Assembly: GCA_019915135.1 (NCBI GenBank) | Contig: JAHLMK010000001.1 | Coordinates: forward strand, 744,001-808,000 | DNA: 64,000 nt | Source of the DNA: Strobilurus pachycystidiatus | Lineage: Eukaryota > Basidiomycota > Agaricomycetes > Agaricales > Physalacriaceae | Direction: 5' to 3' | Shown: positions 54,772-64,000 of the stretch, piece by piece | How the letters are laid out: the number at the start of each line of letters is the position of its first letter | How positions within the stretch are numbered: position 1 is the stretch's first letter | Made by a program: the position numbers and the translations under genes | Notes under the pieces: generated by a model | Told to the model about the DNA's origin: nothing | Database searches by the model: none | Seen by the model: the letters and a program-made list of their open reading frames with translations, nothing else

Positions 54772-57700
54772 ATGGATTTTAACACTCTTTTGAACTCTGC
54801 TTCTTTGGCAGCGCCTTCTGCTGCGCCACACTCACTTGTAGACATCGGTCCACTTATTCTGAGCCTTGCTAGTCGCCTGTCTCATGGGGACCGCTTGCTG
54901 GCATCCCTCCCTACCTTCTCTGAGCTGTCTAGACTCAATCCGTCGCCGCCAGAGGCAAACAGCGCCTCTTCCCCATCTCCGTCGCATATCACGTCCTCTG
55001 GCATTCCTCCCGCTCAGTCAGAGGACAGTGCGCATAGCCCCACGCCTCCGTCAGCTTCGATCCCGTCATCTAATCCAGGACCGTCGACCACATCGCCTGT
55101 GCCTCCTCCAGACAGCTCGCCTTCTCCCTCCCTTTTCACTGCTTTTAACGACCCAATACCTCCCACTTCAGTCGCTGAGAATGTGCGTCTCAGCCGCAAG
55201 ACTATGCTCTCGAAGCTGTATACGTTTGACACTCCAAACGCCTACATCGAGTACCCAGAGTCCGGTCCTGATTCTCCCGTTGGCTACAAGCTTCGGATGG
55301 ATCACAGTAACTGGATCAATCCGACGCTAAACTTTGCATACTCTCTTGGACAGCCGCATGGACAGAGCGCACTCAGTAATCCTATGTACTGCGACTTGAT
55401 GGTGGGAGCAGACGGAGAGCACATTCCGTGTGTTGTCTCTCATTCGACATGTAAGTTTTGCATTTTGTTCTTGTGGTTCTAGATTCTGACCTTTACCTAG
55501 GCAGTGGCGCCAAGATCTGCCCTCACGCAGATCGTGATAGCCTCTGCCAGCCTCATACTTCCGCGACGCGGGCGGCGGTCTATGAGCGACTAGAACTTGA
55601 TCAGGAATGTCGACTTGACTACGCCTCACCCAGTGTTGATGTCTTTGAGCGAACTTCCGCTCTGATCACCGGTCTTCGCCGTGTAGGTTGCCATGCTATT
55701 GCTCAGCAGCCCACGCTTCTTGTAGGCGAATCAGATGCCGCTCTTCGGGAGTTCAACAAGGAGCACTTGAAGATGCTTCGACGTGGGTATCAGGACAAGA
55801 CCGAGCGCTGTCAAGGTCGGATAACTTTTGGTTACGACTTTCAGGACAAGCCGTTCCTCTCGTACGTCTCTTTCTCTGCTATATGGCCATTTATGTGAGC
55901 TCTACGCTTTAGATGTGAGCACTACTCTTCGGAGCACTCTCGCAATCACTATGTTTTTTACCTGGATGACTCATTTGACCTGGACTACCTTGAGGCAATC
56001 TACACCGGCGACACTGAGGAGATTGAGCGTATTGAGAACGTTGCTCTGGAGATGGGCTGTGGACCGCTGATGGAGTGTACATCGGTTGCGAATACCTCAT
56101 CTCGGCGACCATGCTGCCGTATGTTGACTTTTCCTATAATCACGACAGTTGTTGATCTTGGTTTCTAGCATTCACGCATCGAGACGCTGATGGACGACTC
56201 TATCAGCCTCTCATGCAGACCATTCCGTGCGAGGTCAAAGTACGAGTCTGGACACCGTTCGCTGAATATCAAACTCAGTACCCGTACGTTCTTGTCACTG
56301 TCAAGGGCGTACACAAGCATCCGCTTCCATTTCCTTCAACCACACCTCCACACGTTCGCGCAGAGCTGTTTACTCTCTTTGAGCGATTTGGCGCCAATCT
56401 TGCCGACCTCACCGTTCGTCGATTCCTTCGGAATGATCTTGTTCGTGCGTATCTCGCTGATCGAGTGCCCGACAAGCCCTTTCCTGCCTTGCCCGATGTT
56501 CACGTCTCCTTGGCTAATCGGGCCCATCTCCGAATGTATATCAAACAGGCGAAGACCGTTCGCTTTCCCGAAGGAACAGGTTGGAAAGGTATGTTTCTAC
56601 TTACATCATTACACAGCATACTCATGCCTTTACGCAGGCGCACTTCGCGAGTACCGCGGCCAACAGAGTCGTCCTGTTCGTGAGCACTACGTTCGCAAGA
56701 TGATCGAGTACACCAACGCCGCGCCGGATATCATCAAAGACGCTGACACTCACACGGATGATGACCTTCCCGGAACTGGAGACAATCGAATCATTATCTG
56801 CATGCCTCAGAGTGCAAGTCGGCGTCTACTCAAGGCGCAGTACGTTCAGATGGACATAGCCTTCAAGCGCGTCAACGGCTACTTTGAGTTCGAGATTGGT
56901 GCACTGGACCGCGAGACAAACTCCAGTAAGGACTTCTATCGTCACGCACATTCACTTCAATCAAAGCTTTCTGTTAGCTGTTATTTTTGCGCGTGCTTTT
57001 GTGACGCGAGAGACGGCAGAGCTCCATCGACGTCTTCTCAACGAAATCGACCGGATTGTATTCCAGGATACCGGAGAGTGCCTGCAGTGGCGTCACCTCC
57101 ATGCATCTCATCTTGATGAAACGGACGGCCTTATTCTTCAGGTAACCAGTGATATTCACAGCGGTCAGGCCAAGGGTAGCTTTCTTCCCTTCTGAGATGT
57201 CATTTGTGCTTACTCTCCATACAGGCTTCGGCGAGTACCTCCAGGATAAGGCGCAGCATCTCCCCGGGAAGTACGACTTGCACGAGCCCGACCGGTTACT
57301 CTCAGAACTCGGACCGTATGATCATCTCAAGCGCGTTTTCAGAGCCTGTCGAGTACACGGCAAACGGAATATCACAGAGAAGAAGCAAATACCGGAAAGT
57401 GTTCGCAGAATCATGTACGGTATGTATACGATGCGCCATGCTCACTGGGATAGGGATCTTGAGACTATCGGACGCGAGGGCGGAAAGGCTGCTGTCGGTA
57501 CGAGAAGTCGGTCATTATCTGCATATGTACTGACGCACTTGACAGACTGGATCCTTGACAAGGATAATCGCAAATTTGCGTGGGCCGCAATATGCTGGCA
57601 GTTCAGCTTCATTCCAGAAGAAATTTGGCGCGCTGGCGACTCGAATGACAACGTTATCGAGGCCGCACATTCCGACATCAATCAAGAGGGTACCAACCTT

Positions 57701-58249
57701 ACTCTCGTTGGGGGAATCGAAACGGGGTATCGTTTCGATTCAATGAAGATGGCTGCACTTGAGGTAAGTGCCGAGTTTCTTAGTAGTGTTCTAGTATGCT
57801 CAATGGTGCCAAGGCTTGTGAGAACTACGGGATCCGCCCATCCTATCACTCCGGGCATCGATACGAGAACAGTGGGCGGGCTGTGAAACGAACTTGTAAG
57901 TCGTTTTTTTGTTCCCCGGTCTTCACGCTCGTACTTAACGGGTATAGACAACAATCAATCCAATAAACTCGAGAAGGAAGATAAACGAATCATCAAACAT
58001 AACATACGAATCCGAGCTGCCCTGAACAAGAAGGAACGATCTGCCGCCAACTACGAACGTATCACTGCTGATTACAACAACGAGCGCGCACGGCGCGCTT
58101 ACGACTTTGCTCTTCTACAACGACTTCATAATAATGTCCTTGCTGCTTACGCTATATACGAACAGGCCGTGCAATTATGCACTGACGAGATTGAGAATGG
58201 ACTGGCACTTCCACGGGGTACAGGAACTGTTGAAGTAATTACTGAGTAG
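54772..58249 (+). CDS. MULE-like DDE transposase or derived protein (Agaricomycete family)
   Basis: A large protein of a family that I recall as abundant and usually unnamed in mushroom genomes, with a DDE/RNase H-like transposase core. Ten exons join in frame through nine introns of about 48-50 nt, giving roughly 1000 residues. The N-terminus is Ser/Pro-rich. A zinc-ribbon-like CVVSHSTCSGAKICPHAD spans the first intron. Then come DHSNWINPTLNFAYSLGQP, VSLANRAHLRMYIKQAK, and the core: first Asp in VQMDIAFKRVNGYFEFEI, second Asp in TSDIHSGQAKGFGEYL, Glu in NDNVIEAAHSDINQEG. A Lys/Arg-rich coiled-coil tail ends the protein. Intact splicing and triad argue it is expressed. It could be an active transposase or a domesticated copy; no flanking terminal repeats were identified. 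It converges on the Tet/JBP-like gene with 53 bp between stops. Confidence 0.65.
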
Positions 58250-58302
58250 ACAATAGCAAAATAGATGAACATAATTCAAGTGTAGATATAGAAACATCAA
58301 GA

Positions 58303-59888
58303 CTAGTCATTAAGCTGCAAGATTTCACTAAGTTTCGGTAACAGTGCTAACCCAAGCATCCAGCGTCCCGCCTTCTTCGCTTGCATCTCTGCATACTCCG
58401 TTTTGCTATCACTTTTGACCTTCGCCTCAGTCCGAAAGCCGTTGTCAACCCAACGCGCTATGCCACCGGGCAAGAACTGGGTAATCGACATACGTACTTC
58501 ATCGTCGGCAACCGGAACGTTAGAATGAGTAATGGTGGCGGATGGAATGGCGACGGTGCATCCGTGCGGGAACTCCAAATAGACGCCAAGCTCCCATAGG
58601 ATGATGAACCCGCCCTTCTTTGAATTGTGGTTGCCCAAGGCCGTGATTGCACACGAGAAGAACGCTAGGTTCATCACGTCCTTGTGCTTCCATGACCAGA
58701 CGTTCTTTCCGAGATTGAAGGCAACGGTGGGGTATATAGAACGCGACACAAGAGGCGAGACTCCGAGGTAGTCGAACATGGCTTTAACGCGATCACGAGC
58801 GTAGGCATACAATCGTGGAGCCCAGACGCGTAGTCCACCTACAGAGAATCATGAGACTGGATTAGTCAAACTTGAACGAGACTTACCAGATTGGAAGCCA
58901 AGAATGCGGCGAATATTCCTGTCCTCTAGCAGTTCCTCCATAAGTGGAGCAAGTTTACCATTGTCGAGACGAGCTGCGCGGAGCTGGCCTTGACCGTAGG
59001 CATAGCCGACATTGACGGCGGGGAATGGGCCTCGTTTGTGTTGGGTCTGTTTGGGTTTGAATTGAGCACGGCCGGCGACCTCACGCATCTTGGTGAGGGC
59101 GCTGGACGTGGCAACACTGTATGTGGGATCATCAGGCTGACCAAAACGAACGGCGGCGAGGACTCCGTTGCGGTCAAAGATGGCGGTGGGGTTGCTAGAA
59201 ACAGTACAAATTAACCAGCTTTCGAGTTGAAAAGGAACGAACTACTCACCCGCCGTTGGGCCCATTGCACCAGATTGGCCGAAGCCCTAGCGCGTCGAGG
59301 TCTTCTGGAGTATATCGGACGGTCCGGTCCTTGTACTTCGAGGTGAACGCGGTATATGCGCCTTTCTTGACGCGTAGGTTGGCGAGGTCAACGTCCACAA
59401 CCACAGGCTCGTCCATGAGGCGAGCAACCTCTTGAACGGCGTGCGAGTCGGCGTCCGAGCTCCAGAATATGCGATCCTTGGCGGCAAGCTTGCGACGCTT
59501 GCGGCTGAGCCCCTTGGTGCCACTCCGCTCCTCGCGTTCGGCATTGTCGTGGGTGTCCAGGGCGTTGGGGTCTAGAGGGGGTAATGGATCGTCCGACTCT
59601 GGGACGATGTCGATGTCGTCGAGGTGGGTGGGCGGTGGGATACCGTCGTCAGGGTAAGGGAGACGGGCGTCGTGCCCCGGAAGCTGGTCGATGTCAACTG
59701 CGTTCTCAAGCTCAACGGCGATTTGGAGGAGGGGTGAGAGATCGACGTCGACCTGAACGGCCTCAACGACGCGGTTAGGCGCGTAGTAATTGTCGGGGTC
59801 GTTGTAAATGCGGCCACTGCGCGTCTGATGGAGGTCAGTGGCGTCCACTTGAAGGGCACAGTTGAACGCGCACCTTGAGCAGGTGCAT
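58303..59888 (-). CDS. Tet/JBP-like 2-oxoglutarate dioxygenase candidate
   Basis: A member of the expanded Agaricomycete family that I believe corresponds to the Tet/JBP-type 2-oxoglutarate/Fe(II) dioxygenases. Their characterised members oxidise methylcytosine, and the fungal genes are known to associate with transposons. Four exons (59874-59888, then from 59824, with introns of 49, 55 and 48 nt) give 477 residues. The N-terminal half is acidic and Pro-rich with an RKRRK basic patch. The C-terminal half has GYAYGQGQLRAARLDNGKL, WAPRLYAYARDRVKAMF and FNLGKNVWSWKHKDVMNLAF (HKD as the HxD iron motif), then CAITALGNHNSKKGGFIILW and IPSATITHSNVP (distal His). The start is the least certain point: the ATG at 59888 gives MHLLK before a 49-nt intron. 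The dioxygenase identity rests on motif order; a catalytically dead member is possible. Confidence 0.55.
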
Positions 59889-60940
59889 GACGGTGAGCTC
59901 GGGGGGGAGAAATTTTTCAGGAAGGCAATGAGGAACTCCCAGACAGCAGCCCAAGACGGTCAGCAGTCAGCGCCGCGTCCTCACCTGGGATGGCGCGTGC
60001 GTACGGCTCGTGCGTCTGGTCAAGGGCGTTGTCAGGGTTCTGCAAGGAGGAGACATACCTTGAGCCGGTACGCTGGTATATAAAGTGGGCCCGCGTCTCA
60101 GTCAACGAACCACATCCAAATAAACAGCGCGTCGCGCTCGTGATGTTTCAAAAGGAGAGCAACGCGCGGCAGGGCAAGAAATTTCTCGAACAGCGGAGTT
60201 CGCCGGCGTGAACCACGAGACATAACGTAGTATGTTTCCCCATCAGAAATTCTGATGGGATACCCAACCACGACTTAACCACTACCGAACCGCGACGGCG
60301 ACGATGACGAGAACCTCCACAACAATCTCGACGACGGTGGACGGTGGCGTCAAGCGCTGATCCAATGGCAAAGCCGAATCTATTGCGTCCGACGCAACGT
60401 GCGTTCCCTCCTTCATTGCCGCGTTCTTGTAGCTCTTCCGCGCCCAGGAATCCCTACACCTTCCGCTACATGAATCTCATCGGCGTCATCGCACATTATC
60501 TTCCTGTGTGCTGGATGTCGGTCTCGAGTTTACAATCCGGACATACCATGCCGTCGCATGGCACATTGAGAAGGACGCGCTGAACGCGTCTTAGGAACGT
60601 TACGACCCATTGAGTTTGGCGTACAATTTGTCTTGTTCGCGCAAAATGAGTTCGCGGTAATATATGTCTAGTATCATTCCGAGATTCGGTCCAACAAGTA
60701 CCCGGAATAATGGCACTCTGAGGTATTAGAGGCCCAGTCGACTCGAACACACTGAGCATTGCAACTGTATATTGGCACTTACAAGCTAGCAGTCTCAAGC
60801 ACGCGCGACAGGCGTGCACACATTATGGAGGCCTGTGGCGGGAGTTAATCATTTATTTTCCACACGTCTTATAAACAAAACGGTATTATCTAAGAGGTCT
60901 CGACCAGAAGCCAGCCCCAGCACAGCCCAGCCGCCACAAT
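59889..60940. other. Intergenic, no gene supported
   Basis: About 1 kb with only short open frames. A TATATAAA sequence at 60077-60084 could serve either strand; no gene fits it convincingly. Confidence 0.3.
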
Positions 60941-61414
60941 TTGACAGCCAGTGACAGGGAATGGCAGGCGCACCACAATCAGCAGCGATCGAATAAGACG
61001 CTCTTAGTGTTCCCTCCTAAACTCGCCACTCTCTCCGCCGAAGTACAACGCGTCGAGACATTGCTCAAGGCCCTCAAAGACAACCAGGCCCAGCTCCAAA
61101 AATACGTTACTCAAACCGAGACCTTCTTGTGTCATTCTCCCGTCCGAAGGCTTCCCACGGAAGTTCTCAATATCGTCTTCTCGTTCGCCTGCGATTCTTT
61201 TCAGCGCGAGGACTACAAAACCCCGCTCTCCATCAGTCTCATATGCTCGAAATGGCGTAGCATTCTCATGACCACGCCGCAACTGTGGTCTCATCTCTAT
61301 TTCGACAAAACATCAGGCGACATATACAAATACTATGTCGCACGATGCGGTGGCATGCCATTCTCTGTCAAAATCGACTTACCCCTCCACCCCAGTGAGA
61401 AGTCCGTACATTGA
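60941..61414 (+). pseudogene. Truncated F-box gene
   Basis: The remnant of an F-box gene of the same family as 45299-48488. It retains a heptad-like N-terminal helix (LATLSAEVQRVETLLKALKD), the F-box LPTEVLNIVFSFACDSFQR, TPLSISLICSKWRS and LWSHLYFDKTSGDIYKYYV, then stops abruptly after VKIDLPLHPSEKSVH. No in-frame ATG precedes the F-box: the nearest upstream ATG (60961) is in another frame and stops after 11 codons. All of the leucine-rich C-terminal two thirds is missing, replaced from about 61412 by AT-richer DNA. Confidence 0.75.
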
Positions 61415-61735
61415 TAGCCATTGTTATCGATTGTTTATACGTGAATTGACCCGAATGGCCCAAACGTCCGATCCAATGAATTTTGTGCGAGTGACATCCG
61501 TTGGGAGCCATTGTTGCAAGTCTCAATGGATATCACTAGATTCCATCGATTCATTAGTGTTACTCACTCAATTGAAATCAATGTACACATCCAGCGAGAG
61601 TCATTCAGATGATTTACAGTAGTTTTCATATTCATTCGTGTGCATTGATATTTTGGTAGTACAATATCGGCTTTGCACCTATATCCCGACCCGCCGTTCG
61701 ATCCGCCCGCTGCCGACAAGCGCCCCGTGGTGGCT
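61415..61735. other. AT-richer junction segment next to the F-box remnant
   Basis: Its composition differs from the flanks, with repeated words such as GATCCAATGAAT, CATCGATTCATTAG and TCATTCAGATGATT. It starts exactly where the F-box homology ends, so it may be the end of an inserted element or a deletion junction. Confidence 0.35.
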
Positions 61736-64000
61736 CTAGATGCCTGCAGCGCTCCCTGCATTCGTGGGCGCAGCAGCCTGTCGATTGCGTCAAACTAGGA
61801 CATCCAATTGGGCGGATTAGGCAGCCTTACCTGTGATTTCGCGTCATTCGCTTGCTGTGCAGCTACTTTCCACTTCTGTGGATCGAGTAGTCAGCTGGAT
61901 ATGAACCAACATGGGGACATCGGAAGCTTACCGTCAACTCCTCCGGCGGTGGCTTGATTGCTCTAAGATTGTTCCAGTACGTACTAAACTCTTTGGTAGT
62001 TCCGTTCTTATTCTTCTTGTCCCAATCGTTCTTACAGAGAGCTCTGGATGCAAGTGTTAGTGCTTCCCAACATCGACGTGAATAGAGAGCTCGCCACCTT
62101 GCTGTAACACCTCCCGTTGGTTTACGCTTGCGCTTTTCTTGACCTGTGGCTGACGTACTCTCTTGAGTGGCAGTCGCAGCAGGAGTCCTGCCCATCAGAT
62201 CATCATCTGGAAAGGGATTAGGCTGATTCACATTAGCATATAAAGGGTTTTTGAGCTAGACAGGACACCGAATGAGCATGAAGTCAGAATTGAGTGAAAC
62301 GACGTACAAGAACTTCTGCAAGCCGAGCACTTTGCTCAGCGTCTGCTGTAACCGTCGGCGCCGTGGGTGTCAGATGCGTCAATGTGGTCGGTGCGGGCGT
62401 TGATGCGAACGTCGTTGCCTGGGATGTAGGCGTAGCTTCGGAAGGTGTCGACGTAGCTTCAGCAGGCATTGCTGCAGCCTCGACAGGCGTCGCTGTAGTC
62501 AATAAGGGCGTCGGCATAGCTTCGTAAGGTGTCGGTGTAGCTTCGGCTTCGGGAGGTGCCGATGTCTCTTCGGGAGGTGTCGATGTAGCATCAAGGGGTG
62601 TCGCTGTAGTCGCTGGGGGCGTCGACATAGCTTCGGGAGGTATGACTGGGGGTGTCGACATAGCTGCTGGAAGCGTTGGCGTTGCCGCCGGAACCGTCGA
62701 AATAGCTGTTGACGTTATAGATGGAGCTGATGAGCTTCCTAGGTTGAGAGCTGTCGGCATGGTAGAGGAAGTAGTCGAGCGATCCTCCAAATCAGGAAGC
62801 TGGATCTGTGGGAACGTGAGTACCAACGAAATAGAGTGAAATGAGAACAAACTTCGCTATCTAGAGGGCGAGTACGCTTGTTGGCGGCTGTATCGTCTAT
62901 TGTTCCTGACTGTGTGCGCTTCCGCTTGGTCCTTTTCTTCGAAGTCTGGGCTCGTTCCTTGCCCTTGACATGATGCTTGTACCAGCCCGAGTAGATTTTG
63001 GTGGCAAGCATTTGAGCCTTCCAGTTGCTCTCGCAATAGGAGAGCTCTGGAAAAGATGCATAGAGGGACGTGAAGAAGTAATTCTTCGTTGATTGAGACG
63101 CCAAGGACCAGGTTGTTGGTGCAATACCCATATCTTTGAGGTTACCGAAGAGACCAGTCGCATGAGCACGAATTGCGGTAGCGCGAAATCCGTCCACGAT
63201 GTTGCCGTCCAGATCTGAGACATATCGCATTGCAACATTGATACCCTTGGCAGCACGAGTGTTTCCGCGGACCTTCTGCTGCAGGGCGATGGTTGTTTCG
63301 TTCAGCTCGTCGTCATCAGAGTCGTCGTCAGAGTCGTCGTCAGAGTCCACATTAATCGTGGTATTGCCGTTCTTCTTGACTCGGTCGGTTCTCCACTGCG
63401 CAAGAAACCAGAACTGTACTTTCGCATACCGAGGATCTTTCGCGTCGAGTTGGACTGGTGCATCGTAGAGGACGGGGCCTGCAGAGGTTGACGAGGCCAG
63501 ATTTGTTGCTGTCAACGCGGCACCTGTCGACATAGATGCTAGACGAGAGAGATGCCCTCCGACACCCGTTACGAGAGCCTGATATGCTTCTCTGAAGTTT
63601 TGTTAGTGGAATACAACAAGAATGACCCAGTAACACGCACTCGATTCCCTTGAGTCTCTGTATCTCTGATTGTGCTTGAATCAATTGGTGTTGAGTGTTC
63701 TGCAACTCGAATCGAAGGCTCTGTGTATTGTAGTTTGCGCCCGTGGATCTGAACGCGCTATTTGATGCATAATCGTATGGACTGGCGAGACCTGCAGATG
63801 TCCCGAAGCTCCTTGCCGTCATGGATGCAGCATGAGAGGGGGTGGCTTCAGGATTAAAGGATGCTCCGAAGTCCAGGGAGTCGTCCGGGAGCCCCATCAG
63901 CGCATTAGTATCGAAGGCACGGTTGGTCTGACAGTCGCTACCGGGTGTGTTGAATCCAGAGGATGGGAAATTTCGTGACGGGTATGAGTTAGAGTCGGCA
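61736..64000 (-). CDS. Orphan Agaricomycete protein with coiled coil and Thr/Pro repeats, 5' end outside
   Basis: A long gene that runs off the right edge. I recognise the type, frequent in transposon-rich mushroom genomes, but no function is known to me. Exons read in frame through introns of about 47-60 nt: a Ser/Asn-rich start, a coiled coil (LQNTQHQLIQAQSEIQRLKG), a conserved region (RYAKVQFWFLAQWRTDRVKK, GINVAMRYVSDLDGNIVDGF, SYCESNWKAQMLATKIYSGW), an acidic SDDDSDDDSDDD run, a nuclear-type basic cluster (KKRTKRKR), and a Thr/Pro/Ala-rich repeat region (about 62340-62720). After that come ARWRALYSRRCWEALTLASR and a short tail; the stop is at 61736-61738. Nuclear location is likely from the basic cluster. 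About 640 residues are visible. Confidence 0.65.
62340..62720 (-). repeat. Degenerate coding repeat (Thr/Pro/Ala/Glu)
   Basis: Units close to GGTGTCGACGTAGCTTC recur many times on the plus strand and encode variants of EAxSTPP / EATPTP on the minus strand. They look like a slipped coding minisatellite inside the orphan gene. Confidence 0.65.

Noticed and set aside
54772..58249. Kyakuja-Dileera-Zisupton transposase as identity of this gene
   Set aside because: The motif order and the Asp, Asp, Glu context match the other Agaricomycete MULE-like family that I recall; no KDZ-type signature was recognised.
60077..60084. TATATAAA as promoter of a plus-strand gene
   Set aside because: The only downstream frame (to 60211) is short and featureless; the element could equally be a chance match upstream of the minus-strand dioxygenase gene.
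59990..60211. 73-codon plus-strand frame upstream of the dioxygenase gene
   Set aside because: It overlaps the probable promoter and leader of the minus-strand gene and shows no domain.
1..64000. CRISPR arrays, rRNA or clear tRNA genes, bacterial operons
   Set aside because: No regularly spaced repeats, no rRNA-like sequence and no complete tRNA cloverleaf were noticed; gene structure is eukaryotic throughout.

Overview
The window looks like nuclear DNA of a mushroom-forming basidiomycete (Agaricomycetes). Nearly every multi-exon gene can be joined across introns of about 40-60 nt with GT-AG (rarely GC-AG) borders and a branch-point-like CTRAC/CTGAC. The gene content fits too: GH31 and GH16 enzymes, WSC and F-box families, a Tad/I-like LINE, a CENP-C cupin, CWF19L1, and a MULE-like transposase family that I recognise as typical of Agaricomycetes. 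All models come from reading splice sites by eye; no database search was run.

Layout. 1-738: 5' part of a nitrilase (minus). 739-4147: no gene seen. 4148-8.6 kb: three minus-strand housekeeping-type genes (DUF3429/TMEM69-like membrane protein, ZNHIT2-like zf-HIT protein, C-terminal CENP-C/Mif2 cupin), the last divergent from a GH31 alpha-xylosidase-like enzyme (8758-11635, plus). 11.7-18.2 kb: a tandem pair of secreted S33/TAP-like alpha/beta hydrolases (minus) lying in a roughly 3-kb duplication. 19.1-24.2 kb: a tandem pair of secreted proteins joining an expansin-like double-psi beta-barrel to a GH16 glucanase (plus). 24.6-28.0 kb: a nuclear HTH-like regulator and an F-box/LRR-like protein (minus).

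28.5-41.8 kb is the most dynamic part. An intact ubiquitin-specific-protease-like gene has lost its recognisable catalytic Cys and His. It sits next to a second copy that is split by a complete 8.5-kb LINE (31580-40035) with intact ORF1 and ORF2, a poly(A) tail and a 16-bp target-site duplication. Just upstream of the broken gene is a 557-bp Mutator-type MITE with 118-bp identical terminal inverted repeats and a 9-bp target duplication.

42-54 kb: an F-box-like gene with an uncertain model, an orphan single-exon gene, two single-exon F-box paralogues, CWF19L1 (minus) head-to-head with a Gal80-like oxidoreductase (plus), and a secreted WSC-domain protein. 54.7-64 kb is a mobile-DNA-associated block: an intact MULE-like DDE protein gene, a convergent Tet/JBP-like 2-oxoglutarate dioxygenase candidate 54 bp away, a truncated F-box pseudogene, and a long orphan gene running off the right edge.

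The observations most worth following are the transposase plus Tet/JBP-like pair, the pseudo-deubiquitinase family with its recent LINE disruption, the expansin-GH16 fusion pair, and the Mutator-like MITE.
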